From: Lachnospiraceae bacterium
GTDB lineage: Bacteria > Bacillota > Clostridia > Lachnospirales > Lachnospiraceae
Assembly: GCA_015057325.1 (NCBI GenBank)
Contig: SVEQ01000016.1
Span: 1 to 61,205, forward strand
Direction: 5' to 3'
DNA: 61,205 bases
This document shows, piece after piece, positions 33,420 to 42,523 of this stretch. A program made the position numbers and the translations under genes. Under the pieces are notes generated by a model. The model was not told the origin of the DNA. It did no database searches and was given only the letters and a program-made list of their open reading frames with translations. The number at the start of each line of letters is the position of its first letter. The stretch's first letter is position 1.

Positions 33420-35093
33420 TCAGTTAACCTTTGCCTTACTTGCCAATTCTTTCATTTCTTTTGCTGAAGAAATAACTGTATCGGTAATCTCTGCACCTCC
33501 AAGTAGTCTTGCAAGTTCTGTAATTTCCTTGTCCTTGTCAAGTTTTTGGATACTCGTGATTGTTTTGTTATCTATAACATTTTTCTCAATCATATAATGG
33601 TGATCCGCCATTGCTGCTATTTGAGGAAGATGTGTAATACAGATAACCTGATGATTCCTGCTTATGTAATTAATCTTTTCGGCAACCATCTGTGCGGTTC
33701 GTCCGCTAATTCCCGTATCAATCTCATCAAACACAAGTGTTGATACTCTGTCAACAGAAGCAAGACACGCCTTCATCGCAAGCATAATTCTTGAAAGTTC
33801 ACCACCGGAAGCAACCTCATTAAGCGGTTTCATTTCCTCACCTACATTGGTAGAAATGATAAAATAAGCGATATCTTTTCCTTCTTCCGTATAACCTTCG
33901 CACTCTTCAAAACACATATCAAATCTTACATCAAGGAAATTAAGGTCAGTAAGTGATTGTTTGATTTTATCACTAAGAAGTGCTGCCGTTTCTTTTCGAC
34001 ATTTTGTAAGACTGTCACACAACTTATCAAGTTTGTCAGAAACAACATTTAACTTAGTTTTAAGTTCTTCTAAATACTGTTCCTGATTGCTTATTCTGTC
34101 GTAGCTTTGTGTCAGATCATTATAATAACTGTTAATATTGGAAATAGTTTTACCATATTTTGCCTTTAAATGATTGATAAGATTTAGTCGATTCTCAAGA
34201 ATAGTAAACTCTTCTTCCGAAAAACTGTTGTCCTCTATATACTCTCTTGAACTTCTTACCGTCTCACTTACAAGATCTGAGGCAGTCTGTAACGTATCTG
34301 CAATAGACTGAAGTTTCTCATCGAAAGAAGCAACTGATGTAAGTTCTCTTATGGCACGATCTAATGAGTCAGTCACATTACCACTTAAATTATTGTTGGC
34401 AATACTTAAACTCTCTGTGATATTCTTACCATGCAAAGCCTTCTCGTATTGTCTTTCTAACTCCTCATCTTCGCCTTCTTTAAGTTTGGCACTTTCAATC
34501 TCATTTTTTTCAAAAAGCAATAAATCAAGTTTCCGCTTTTTTTCTTCCTCATCCATATTATTTGCATCAAGTTCTTTTTTTATAGAAGAATATTCTTCAT
34601 AAATTTCTTTAACTTGTTGCTTAATTGGCTCTATCGTGTTTTTGCCGTATCTGTCTAATAATTTGATGTGTTGTTTTTTGTCGAGAAGTGACTGATTTTC
34701 GTGCTGTGCATGAAGATCAATAAGAAGTGCTGAAATCTGCCTTAATTTTGAAACGGTAATCGTCATACCGTTTGCCTTGCATATACTTCTTCCGTCATTA
34801 ATCGTCCTTGAAATAATTATCTCACCGTCTTCAATATCGGGTATTTCAAGTTCTTTTAACGAAGCTTGTACGTCTTCATCATCAATAGAAAACAAAAGTT
34901 CAACAAGACCATAATCTGCGTCGGCTCTTACAAAGTCCTTCGGTGCTTTTCCACCGAGTGCTATCATAACCGAGTCTATAAGAATTGATTTACCGGCACC
35001 TGTTTCACCTGTCAAGATATTAAGATTGTCCGCAAACGGAATATCAATCTCATCTATAAGTGCCATATTCTTTATGTGTATATTAATAAGCAT
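33420..35093 (-). CDS. recN: DNA repair protein RecN
   Basis: 557 residues. SMC-like ATPase recruited to double-strand breaks. Walker A TGETGAGKSILIDSV near the N-terminus, long coiled coils in the middle (about 150-350), then the signature EVASGGELSRIMLA and Walker B LVFDEIDTGISGRTAQMVAEK. Final HLPQIAAMADHH segment is typical. It lies 15 bases after argR; argR-recN adjacency is conserved in Firmicutes. Confidence 0.97.
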   Translation of the reverse strand: MLINIHIKNMALIDEIDIPFADNLNILTGETGAGKSILIDSVMIALGGKAPKDFVRADADYGLVELLFSIDDEDVQASLKELEIPDIEDGEIIISRTINDGRSICKANGMTITVSKLRQISALLIDLHAQHENQSLLDKKQHIKLLDRYGKNTIEPIKQQVKEIYEEYSSIKKELDANNMDEEEKKRKLDLLLFEKNEIESAKLKEGEDEELERQYEKALHGKNITESLSIANNNLSGNVTDSLDRAIRELTSVASFDEKLQSIADTLQTASDLVSETVRSSREYIEDNSFSEEEFTILENRLNLINHLKAKYGKTISNINSYYNDLTQSYDRISNQEQYLEELKTKLNVVSDKLDKLCDSLTKCRKETAALLSDKIKQSLTDLNFLDVRFDMCFEECEGYTEEGKDIAYFIISTNVGEEMKPLNEVASGGELSRIMLAMKACLASVDRVSTLVFDEIDTGISGRTAQMVAEKINYISRNHQVICITHLPQIAAMADHHYMIEKNVIDNKTITSIQKLDKDKEITELARLLGGAEITDTVISSAKEMKELASKAKVN

Positions 35094-35108
35094 CTTGTAC
35101 CTCCGGCC

Positions 35109-35564
35109 TTATTTATCTAAGGCTAATGAATTAATTCCGGAAATGATTTCTTTACAAAAATCTACATTTCTTGCCGCGGCAAAGATTGTATCATCACCTG
35201 CTATACAGCCCATAAGCCCGGGGATTTCCATATTATCAAGGGCAGCGGCAACGGCCATGGCCATACCTGAAACAGTACGAATAACTATAAGATTGTCAGT
35301 ATAGTCCATGTTAAGAATTCCTGCACTTAATACCTGCTTGTACTTCTGTTCTACTGCGGTATCGAACTTCTTAAGCATTGCATACTTCTGTCTTCCCGAA
35401 TCACCCTGTATCTTGGTAAGTTTCATCTCTCTTATATCACGCGAAATGGTAGCCTGCGTGATTGAAAAACCGGCCTTGGATAATTCAGCAAGTAATTCAT
35501 CCTGTGTTTCAATGTCTTTACTTTCTATTATTTCTTTAATTTTATTCTGTCTCTTCTCTTTCAT
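35109..35564 (-). CDS. argR: Arginine repressor ArgR/AhrC
   Basis: 151 residues. An N-terminal winged helix (QDELLAELSKAGFSITQATISRDIREMKL) binds ARG boxes, and a C-terminal hexamerisation domain with GTVSGMAMAVAAALD-like region (here RTVSGMAMAVAAALDNM) and GCIAGDDTIFAAA binds arginine. It overlaps the end of nadK by 23 bases and precedes recN. No arginine genes are present in the window. Confidence 0.96.
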   Translation of the reverse strand: MKEKRQNKIKEIIESKDIETQDELLAELSKAGFSITQATISRDIREMKLTKIQGDSGRQKYAMLKKFDTAVEQKYKQVLSAGILNMDYTDNLIVIRTVSGMAMAVAAALDNMEIPGLMGCIAGDDTIFAAARNVDFCKEIISGINSLALDK

Positions 35565-36441
35565 AATTCACCTGTTTATTCGCTATTTTGTTACGAAGCA
35601 CCTCATAAAAACTCGGATCAAAAAGTTTTATCATGCGTGTACTTTCCGATGCCTTACCAATAACTACCTTATCTCCCGGAGAAAGTTTCATTCCGGGCTG
35701 ACCGTCATAACTGATAAGTGCTTCATCCTCCTGTGCTTTGCGCATTTTTAAGATTTCTATTTCTATCTCATCCTCACTTGTAAGAACTATGCTCTTTGAA
35801 GTCAACGAATGAGGTGAAATCGGTGTTATTATTATATTATGTGCTTTGGGCGACACAATCGGACCTCCTGCGGAAAGGTTGTATCCTGTAGAACCAGTCG
35901 GTGAAGCAACGATTACTCCGTCTGCTTCATAGTTTTCTAACAGTTTACCACCCACAGATACTTTAAGTCCAATAACTCTGGAAAATCCCGCTCTAGTAAT
36001 TACGATGTCATTTAACGAAATATCCGTAAGTGCCGGTGATTTTGAACCTGCCTTGTACACACAACCCTTAATATTCATTCTTTCTTCTACAGAATAATCA
36101 TCAGCCATAAGACGTTTGACAACCGGCTTAATCTGTTCCGGTTCAACCTCGGTTAAAAATCCCATTGTGCCAAGATTAACTCCGACAATCGGAATATTAT
36201 ATTGTCTTAAATCTCTGTTGACCTTAAGAATTGTTCCGTCTCCGCCAAGCGCAATGATACAATCATATGATTCGGCATCATTTACCGAATAAGAAACGTC
36301 CTTGGATAAACCATCATTATCCTTCGCTCCGACAATCCGCATACTTGTTCCGCCAAGCTTGTCTATATACTCTTCAAGCTTTTTGGTAAGTATCAAATTG
36401 TTGTCCTTTGTGTAGTTGGTGGCAATCAAAAACCTTTTCAT
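35542..36441 (-). CDS. nadK: NAD kinase
   Basis: 299 residues. Phosphorylates NAD to NADP. The GGDGTIL motif with catalytic Asp, VGVNLGTMGFLTEVEPEQ, and the tetra-Gly-like SPTGSTGYNLSAGGPIV are visible. Cytosolic. Between tlyA and argR, the conserved xseA-xseB-ispA-dxs-tlyA-nadK-argR-recN order. Confidence 0.97.
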   Translation of the reverse strand: MKRFLIATNYTKDNNLILTKKLEEYIDKLGGTSMRIVGAKDNDGLSKDVSYSVNDAESYDCIIALGGDGTILKVNRDLRQYNIPIVGVNLGTMGFLTEVEPEQIKPVVKRLMADDYSVEERMNIKGCVYKAGSKSPALTDISLNDIVITRAGFSRVIGLKVSVGGKLLENYEADGVIVASPTGSTGYNLSAGGPIVSPKAHNIIITPISPHSLTSKSIVLTSEDEIEIEILKMRKAQEDEALISYDGQPGMKLSPGDKVVIGKASESTRMIKLFDPSFYEVLRNKIANKQVNYEREETE

Positions 36442-36454
36442 ATATGCACCTTCC

Positions 36455-37252
36455 CTAGCTTAAATCACTGTGTGACTTTGCTACAATATCATCTACGTCA
36501 CAATTACCGGTTGTCTCCAATTCGATCTTACTTAAATGTAGCAAATACTCTATGTTGCCTTCCGGTCCCTTAATCGGCGAGTAATCAAGATTACACACAA
36601 AGAACCCAATGCTTTTGGCGTAATCAACAACCATGTGAATTACTTCCTTATGCACATTGATATCTCTGACAACGCCCTTCTTTCCAACCTTCTCACGACC
36701 AGCTTCAAATTGTGGCTTGATAAGGCACACAATCTGACCATCATCTGTCAGTAATTCTTTGACAGGTCCAAGTACCTTAGTCAATGAAATAAATGATACA
36801 TCAATAGAGGCAAAATCAATCTTGTCCTCGACCATGTCAGGAGTTACATATCGTATATTGGTTTTCTCCATACAAACAACACGCTCATCCTGTCTTAATT
36901 TCCAATCTAACTGTCCATGGCCGACATCAACAGCATATACTTTGACCGCTCCGTTTTGAAGCATGCAATCGGTAAATCCCCCTGTTGACGAACCAACATC
37001 CATACATGTTTTGCCCGAAAGCGTCACATCAAAATTAGCCATGGCTTTCTCAAGTTTTAATCCGCCTCTGCTTACATACTTAAGAGTAGAACCCTTAATC
37101 TCTATCGGTATCTCGCTGTCAAACGAAGCGCCTGCCTTATCCTCGCGTTGTCCGTCAACATAGACTATTCCCGACATAATTATTGCCTTTGCCTTCTCTC
37201 TTGAAGTTGCAAGTCCTCTATTAACAAGTAATACATCCAAACGTTCTTTCAT
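36455..37252 (-). CDS. tlyA: TlyA-family rRNA ribose methyltransferase
   Basis: 265 residues. An N-terminal S4 domain (MKERLDVLLVNRGLATSREKAKAIIMSG region, 1-60) is followed by an FtsJ-like Rossmann methyltransferase with SRGGLKLEKA (K of the KDKE tetrad), CMDVGSSTGGFTDCML (SAM loop), YAVDVGHGQLDWKL, and LIKPQFEAGRE. Homologues 2'-O-methylate 16S/23S rRNA; the old hemolysin label is not supported. Typical partner of dxs and nadK. Confidence 0.95.
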   Translation of the reverse strand: MKERLDVLLVNRGLATSREKAKAIIMSGIVYVDGQREDKAGASFDSEIPIEIKGSTLKYVSRGGLKLEKAMANFDVTLSGKTCMDVGSSTGGFTDCMLQNGAVKVYAVDVGHGQLDWKLRQDERVVCMEKTNIRYVTPDMVEDKIDFASIDVSFISLTKVLGPVKELLTDDGQIVCLIKPQFEAGREKVGKKGVVRDINVHKEVIHMVVDYAKSIGFFVCNLDYSPIKGPEGNIEYLLHLSKIELETTGNCDVDDIVAKSHSDLS

Positions 37253-37264
37253 TACCGTTCCTCA

Positions 37265-39133
37265 TTATAAATATTCACAAATTACTGAAAGCACCGACTC
37301 ATAATCGATACCAAGCATTTCTCTTAACTGTGTAACCGAACCATGTTCAACAAAGGTATCATTTATTGCAATGTTCCTTACTGTGATATTCGGATACTCT
37401 TTGCTCTTTTGCATGTAGTACGATGAAACCATCTGTCCAAAACCACCCTGATATACATGCTCCTCAAGGGTAATTACAACATCATGATCCTTTGCAAGTT
37501 CGTCTAACATCTCTGTATCAAGAGGCTTGATAAACCTTGCATTTACAAAGGTTATCTCTTTGCCGTCTTCTAAAAGTTTCTCATATACTTTGCATGCTTC
37601 CTCAACCATATTGCCAACCGCAATAAGTGCTATCTTCTTGCCCTTTGCGATTATCTCACTCTTACCAAGCTCAATCGGTGCAAGGTTGTCCTTAAGACCA
37701 TAAAACGCATCTCCCTTGCTGTATTTTATCGCAATAGGTCCGTCAAACTCCATAGCATACTCAAGCGATTTGGTAAGTTCATACCTGTTCTTAGGGGCAA
37801 TTACCGTCATCCCCGGAATACTGCAAAGATACGCTGTATCAAATATACCCTGATGTGTCGAGCCGTCCTCACCGACAAGTCCCGAACGGTCTATCGCAAA
37901 AACAACATGTTGCTTCTGCAAACAAACATCATGAAGTATCTGATCATAAGCACGCTGCAAAAATGACGAATACACAGCAACAACAGGAATCATACCCTCT
38001 TTTGCAAGACCTGCCGCAAATGTCACTGCATGCTGCTCCGCAATACCTACATCAAAAAATCTTTTTGGATACACATTGGAAAACTTATCAAGTCCCGTAC
38101 CTGAAGCCATCGCCGCAGTTATGGCGATAAGGTTAGGATACTCTTCGCCAAGTGCAAGCATCTTCCTTCCAAAAACTCCGGTGTTAGTCATCTTTGTCTG
38201 TTTCTCAATAACCTTGCCTGTCTTAATATCAAAAGGCTTAACTCCATGGAAATATTTAGGGTGTTTCTCGGCATAACGATAGCCTTTGCCCTTGACCGTT
38301 TTGACATGTACAACAACAGGTCTTTTAAGTTTTAATGCCGCAATAAATGTATCAACCAATGAATCTACATCATGTCCATCTATCGGACCGATATAAGTTA
38401 TTCCCAAATCCTCAAAAAACATTCCGGGAACAAGAAGTCCCTTAATACTGTCCTTACCTCTTTTGACAAGTTTTGCAATCGGCTCACCGACACCCGGAAT
38501 GTTAAGAAGTCCCTTCTCGACACCTGACTTAACATCATTATAAGTCTGACCGACACGAATCTTGTTAAGGTAATTAGACATACCACCGACATTCTCATCA
38601 ATGGACATTTCGTTATCATTAAGGACAATCATACAACTGCTCTTAAGTCTTCCAAGATTGTTAAGTGCCTCATAAGTAAGTCCGCCTGTAAATGAACCAT
38701 CACCGATAACTGCAACAATAGCCTTCTTTTCACCTTTAAGTTCACTTGCTTTGGCCATTCCTATCGCAGCGGATATTGAAGTAGAACTATGTCCTGTATC
38801 AAATACATCGGTATCACTCTCTGCCTGTTTGGGAAATCCGCTCATACCGCCAAACTGTCTAAGAGTTTCAAAGCCTTCACGTCTTCCCGTAAGAAGTTTG
38901 TGCGTATAACACTGATGTCCAACATCCCAGATAATCTTGTCATTTGGCAGATTAAGAACAAGATGAAGAGCCATTGTAAGCTCTACGCAACCAAGATTAG
39001 AAGCTAAATGACCTCCTGTCTTTGAAACATTTTCAATCAAAAAACTTCTGATTTCTCCGGCAAGTTCCCCCCAACAGGAAGAATCGAATTGTTTTATATC
39101 ATTTGGTTCATGGATATTATCTAAAAGTCCCAT
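37265..39133 (-). CDS. dxs: 1-Deoxy-D-xylulose-5-phosphate synthase
   Basis: 622 residues. Condenses pyruvate and glyceraldehyde 3-phosphate, first step of the MEP isoprenoid pathway. TPP-binding motif GDGSFTGGLTYEALNNLG, DVGHQCYTHKLLTGR, GPIDGHD, the pyrimidine domain DVGIAEQHAVTFAAGLA with catalytic Glu, DRSGLVGEDGSTHQG and the C-terminal transketolase domain. Lies 21 bases after ispA, so two isoprenoid genes are together. Confidence 0.98.
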   Translation of the reverse strand: MGLLDNIHEPNDIKQFDSSCWGELAGEIRSFLIENVSKTGGHLASNLGCVELTMALHLVLNLPNDKIIWDVGHQCYTHKLLTGRREGFETLRQFGGMSGFPKQAESDTDVFDTGHSSTSISAAIGMAKASELKGEKKAIVAVIGDGSFTGGLTYEALNNLGRLKSSCMIVLNDNEMSIDENVGGMSNYLNKIRVGQTYNDVKSGVEKGLLNIPGVGEPIAKLVKRGKDSIKGLLVPGMFFEDLGITYIGPIDGHDVDSLVDTFIAALKLKRPVVVHVKTVKGKGYRYAEKHPKYFHGVKPFDIKTGKVIEKQTKMTNTGVFGRKMLALGEEYPNLIAITAAMASGTGLDKFSNVYPKRFFDVGIAEQHAVTFAAGLAKEGMIPVVAVYSSFLQRAYDQILHDVCLQKQHVVFAIDRSGLVGEDGSTHQGIFDTAYLCSIPGMTVIAPKNRYELTKSLEYAMEFDGPIAIKYSKGDAFYGLKDNLAPIELGKSEIIAKGKKIALIAVGNMVEEACKVYEKLLEDGKEITFVNARFIKPLDTEMLDELAKDHDVVITLEEHVYQGGFGQMVSSYYMQKSKEYPNITVRNIAINDTFVEHGSVTQLREMLGIDYESVLSVICEYL

Positions 39134-39154
39134 ATAATAGTCCTCATATGTTTA

Positions 39155-40081
39155 TTAATTGGTTCGATGAATTAAGTATTTCACAAGTTCAATAACAAAT
39201 CCGGCTTCTGACTGTACTTTCTTGATATCATCAAGCGCAAGATTGGAAAGTCTTTCCACTTCCGCAGTTGATTGCTCCATACCGTGAATAGTCACGTATG
39301 TCACCTTGCCGCTCTCCTCATCAGAATGAATCGGCTTGCCCAACTCCTCAAAGGTTGCGGTTTCATCGAGTATATCGTCCTGAATCTGAAATGCCATTCC
39401 AATATTATAAGCTGCATTTCTAATCACATCAACTTCGTCATCGTTAGCACCTGCAAGAATTGCACCTATCGTCATAGAAGCCTCGATAAGTGCTCCCGTC
39501 TTATTCTCATAAATATAAAAAAGCTGTTCCTTGCTAAGTCTTTGTCCTGTCATCTCCACATCAACGGTCTGACCGCCAATCATTCCATGTACACCAGGCT
39601 TACTTGCAAGTATGGAAAGTGCTTTTTCAATTCTTTTTCTCATGAGAAGTTCATGCGCAACGCCTTCATTATCCTCGCCCTCTGCAACCATATCAAATGC
39701 CTTTGTTGCAGTTTCGTATGCATAATTAAGAAGTCCGTCTCCCGCAAGAATTGCCATCGCTTCACCATATACAACATGTGCGGTTTTTCTTCCGCGTCTG
39801 TAATCGTCATTATCAAGCGCCGGCAAGTCATCATGAATAAGCGAGTATGTATGAATCATTTCTATTGCTGCCATAAACGGTTCAACAATCTTATCGTTGC
39901 CGCCAAACAGCTTATACACTTCACTCATAAGAATAGGTCTTATACGCTTACCACCGGCAAAAACGGTATAGTCCATAGCAGAAAGCACCGTCTTTTCAAA
40001 GCCTTCAACCTTAGGCATATACGTCCTCAAAACACTGTCCGTATATTCAATTTTCTCTTTTAATTCTTCACTAAAAGCCAA
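39155..40081 (-). CDS. ispA: Farnesyl/geranyl diphosphate synthase
   Basis: 308 residues. Trans-prenyl transferase making C15 (possibly C20) diphosphate for undecaprenyl and quinone synthesis. The first Asp-rich motif is DDLPALDNDD and the second QIQDDILDE; the allylic-binding GGKRIRPIL is present. The first motif with the two-residue insertion matches bacterial farnesyl diphosphate synthases. Starts one base after xseB ends. Confidence 0.96.
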   Translation of the reverse strand: MAFSEELKEKIEYTDSVLRTYMPKVEGFEKTVLSAMDYTVFAGGKRIRPILMSEVYKLFGGNDKIVEPFMAAIEMIHTYSLIHDDLPALDNDDYRRGRKTAHVVYGEAMAILAGDGLLNYAYETATKAFDMVAEGEDNEGVAHELLMRKRIEKALSILASKPGVHGMIGGQTVDVEMTGQRLSKEQLFYIYENKTGALIEASMTIGAILAGANDDEVDVIRNAAYNIGMAFQIQDDILDETATFEELGKPIHSDEESGKVTYVTIHGMEQSTAEVERLSNLALDDIKKVQSEAGFVIELVKYLIHRTN

Positions 40082-40303
40082 TTACTGCTCCTCCTCATCA
40101 GAAAGCGTATCGCCGATTACTATCATTTCTTTTTCAATTCCTGACAATTCTTCCTTACATTTAACTATAAGTTTAGCACCCTTGCCATACAAATCAATTG
40201 AATCCTTAAGCGGCAATTCATCATGGTCAAGTTTGTTAATAATATCTTCTATTTCTGCAAAAGCAGCTTCTAACTTAAACTCTTCTTTGTTATCTGTACT
40301 CAT
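40082..40303 (-). CDS. xseB: Exodeoxyribonuclease VII small subunit
   Basis: 73 residues, helical. Core FAEIEDIINKLDHDELPLKDSIDLYGKGAKLI is the XseB signature. Binds XseA to form exonuclease VII, which degrades single-stranded DNA. Four bases after xseA and directly abutting ispA. Confidence 0.95.
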   Translation of the reverse strand: MSTDNKEEFKLEAAFAEIEDIINKLDHDELPLKDSIDLYGKGAKLIVKCKEELSGIEKEMIVIGDTLSDEEEQ

Positions 40304-40307
40304 TAAG

Positions 40308-41513
40308 CTAATTATCCTTTCCTTCGATTCTTACGACACTTCCATGTATTGTACCGTCACAAACCGTTACTGACAAATCATCGCCTTCCTTAACATTTTT
40401 AACGCTTGTAAGAGGTCTGCCGTCATGTTCGATATAACCGTAACCACCCGTAAGTCTTGCCGTAGGCGATAATCCGTTAAGTCTTGTAAGCAATACTTCG
40501 TATAAATGATACCGCTTATCATAAACATTTTTCATAAGCTGATTAAGCTTTGCTTCTAACTGCTTAATCTTCATACATTGATTGTTATATTTTACAACCG
40601 GCGAAGCGGCTTCTAACCTTGAACTTAACAATCTGTATCGGCTCTCTGCCATATTAACTTTGCCGGTAATTTTTTGCTTAAGTGTTCTTTCATATTGAGC
40701 AAGCGTACGCTTCTTCTCCATTATATCAGGAATTGCAAGCTCACACGCAGCGCTTGGTGTCGGTGCTCTAAGATCCGCCGCATAATCCGCAAGTGTATTG
40801 TCTATTTCATGCCCTGTACCCGATATTATAGGTGTGTTAGCATCATATATTGCCCTTGCAACAATTTCCTCGTTAAACGGCCATAAATCCTCAATAGAGC
40901 CACCACCACGTCCGATGATAATGGTATCCATTCCCATCGTATCTAACTTCTTGATACCTCTTACAATTGTAGCTGCCGCTCCCTCTCCTTGAACCTTAGC
41001 AGGATAGAGATATAACTGGACATACGGATTCCTACGCTTTGCAATATTACAAATATCCTCTATTGCAGCACCTGTCGGTGACGTAACGATTCCGACTTTC
41101 TTAGGAAAAGCCGGAATCGGTTTCTTATGCTCGTGATCAAAAAGACCCTCCTCATACAAGCGCTGTTTTAATTTCTCATATTCAAAGTATAATATCCCCT
41201 GTCCGTCTAATGTTATCTTTCTGGCATAAAGCTGGTATTTGCCGTCTCTTTTAAAAAGAGAAACATATCCGGAAATAATTACACTTTGTCCATCTTCAGG
41301 AACAAAATCAAGTCCTGTTTTTCTGGAGGAAGCATACATCATACCCGGCATGGAACATTCTTCGTCCTTGATTGTAAAATATATATGTCCCGAAGAATGA
41401 AGAATTACTCTCGAAAGTTCTCCCTTTATGGAAACGTTACTTAAAAAGAAATCATTAGAAAGCATGTTGGATACATATTCATTTATCCTTGATACTGTAT
41501 AAACTTCTGCCAT
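40308..41513 (-). CDS. xseA: Exodeoxyribonuclease VII large subunit
   Basis: 401 residues. An N-terminal OB-fold (about 1-100, VSRINEYVSNML, IKGELSR, GHIYFTIKD) is followed by the catalytic domain with VGIVTSPTGAAIEDI, IIGRGGGSIEDLWPFNEE and SGTGHEIDNTLADYAADLRAPTPSAA. C-terminal coiled coil shorter than in E. coli, as is common in Clostridia. Starts one base after nusB ends. Confidence 0.97.
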   Translation of the reverse strand: MAEVYTVSRINEYVSNMLSNDFFLSNVSIKGELSRVILHSSGHIYFTIKDEECSMPGMMYASSRKTGLDFVPEDGQSVIISGYVSLFKRDGKYQLYARKITLDGQGILYFEYEKLKQRLYEEGLFDHEHKKPIPAFPKKVGIVTSPTGAAIEDICNIAKRRNPYVQLYLYPAKVQGEGAAATIVRGIKKLDTMGMDTIIIGRGGGSIEDLWPFNEEIVARAIYDANTPIISGTGHEIDNTLADYAADLRAPTPSAACELAIPDIMEKKRTLAQYERTLKQKITGKVNMAESRYRLLSSRLEAASPVVKYNNQCMKIKQLEAKLNQLMKNVYDKRYHLYEVLLTRLNGLSPTARLTGGYGYIEHDGRPLTSVKNVKEGDDLSVTVCDGTIHGSVVRIEGKDN

Positions 41514-41514
41514 A

Positions 41515-41922
41515 TTACTCCACGCTTTTTACAATTTTCCCCAAAACCGCATTAACAAAACCTTTGGCATCTTCATCACAATAAGCCTTAGAAAGTTCTA
41601 CGGCTTCGTTAATTGCAACACTGTTGGGAACTTCCTCTTCAAACATAATCTCATAAGTTGCAATTCTCATTATCGTAAGTTCTGCCTTACCGATACGGTC
41701 TATAGTCCAACCTTCGCAACACTCTGTAATCTTATCATCAATGTCTTTAAGTTTGTCCATTATCGCATGAGTTTTGTCATTGACATAGTTGATATTCTTA
41801 TCACTCTTGCCCGATAATTCATCTAATGAATAGGCAATCTGCTCCTCCATCTCTTCTCTTGTGTTAAATGACAAGCGAAACATTATCTTAAATATCTCTT
41901 CTCTTATCTCACTACGTAGCAT
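41515..41922 (-). CDS. nusB: Transcription antitermination factor NusB
   Basis: 135 residues from the ATG at 41922 (AGAAGGGAA upstream; the ORF to 41970 has no RBS and would start in the hairpin). All-helical fold with EEIFKIMFRL, AELTIMRIATYEIMF, and the closing VPNSVAINEAVELSKAYCDEDAKGFVNAVLG. Acts with NusE/S10 in rRNA transcription antitermination. First gene of the nusB-to-recN run. Confidence 0.96.
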   Translation of the reverse strand: MLRSEIREEIFKIMFRLSFNTREEMEEQIAYSLDELSGKSDKNINYVNDKTHAIMDKLKDIDDKITECCEGWTIDRIGKAELTIMRIATYEIMFEEEVPNSVAINEAVELSKAYCDEDAKGFVNAVLGKIVKSVE

Positions 41923-41955
41923 ATTAATTCCCTTCTTTCCCATTATATTGGGAAA

Positions 41956-41985
41956 GCTGCCCCAACCCATATGTTTTGGGGCAGC
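41956..41985. terminator. Hairpin between the Asp23 gene and nusB
   Basis: GCTGCCCCAA (41956-41965) / TTGGGGCAGC (41976-41985), perfect 10-bp stem, 10-base loop, 23 bases past the Asp23-family stop. T5 follows on the plus side, while the minus side has only TTT, so partial read-through into nusB is likely. Confidence 0.7.
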
Positions 41986-42007
41986 CTTTTTATCTTGTTA
42001 TTGATTA

Positions 42008-42406
42008 CTATTTTGCAGGCTTTTCTTCTTTCTCAAAAACAACACCGGCAATTCTTACTTTGACTGAAGAAACATTAAGCCCTGTCATTGTCTCAAGTGC
42101 CTGCTTAACTTTCTCCTGCACAACCTTTGATACATCTAAAACACTATATCCGTATTTTAATTCCAAAGAAAGATCAACTTTCACGTCTTCCGGTGAAACT
42201 TCAACCTTAACTCCTTTGGAAAGGTTTTTCATTCCAAGTTTGCTAACCAATTCGTTGGTAATATTACCATACATCTTAGCAACGCCATCTACTTCTGTTG
42301 CGGCAAGACCTGCAATAATGGCTATTACATCATCCGCAATCTGAATATCTCCAAGTGCTCCTGACTCTTTATAACTGTAATCACTCTTAACTGTATCTGC
42401 TGCCAT
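42008..42406 (-). CDS. Asp23/Gls24-family envelope stress response protein
   Basis: 132 residues from the ATG at 42406 (GAAGGAGGAG upstream). The core reads GDIQIADDVIAIIAGLAATEVDGVAKM, then KVEVSPEDVKVDLSLELKYGYSVLDVSKVVQEKVKQAL, the YloU/Asp23 pattern. Family members associate with the membrane and cell envelope stress; in Clostridia one copy usually lies next to nusB as here. The C-terminus is Lys/Glu-rich (EKEEKPAK). Confidence 0.93.
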   Translation of the reverse strand: MAADTVKSDYSYKESGALGDIQIADDVIAIIAGLAATEVDGVAKMYGNITNELVSKLGMKNLSKGVKVEVSPEDVKVDLSLELKYGYSVLDVSKVVQEKVKQALETMTGLNVSSVKVRIAGVVFEKEEKPAK

Positions 42407-42475
42407 AATACTCCTCCTTCGACATGCAAAACAAATATTTTGCATCCTGCCTAATCATTTAATCATACGTAGTAT

Positions 42476-42505
42476 AGTATATCAAACATCTACTATGTTT
42501 TGCAA
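42476..42505 (-). promoter_or_regulatory. Promoter of the Asp23-family gene
   Basis: -35 TTGCAA (42500-42505), an 18-base spacer and -10 TATACT (42476-42481). The leader contains a perfect 8-bp hairpin, ATGCAAAA/TTTTGCAT (42424-42445), directly before the RBS. Confidence 0.65.
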
Positions 42506-42523
42506 TCCTTTTGGCAATATTTT

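Noticed and set aside
39272-40063. 263-codon plus-strand ORF
   Set aside because: Antisense to ispA, composition unlike a real protein, no RBS or promoter.
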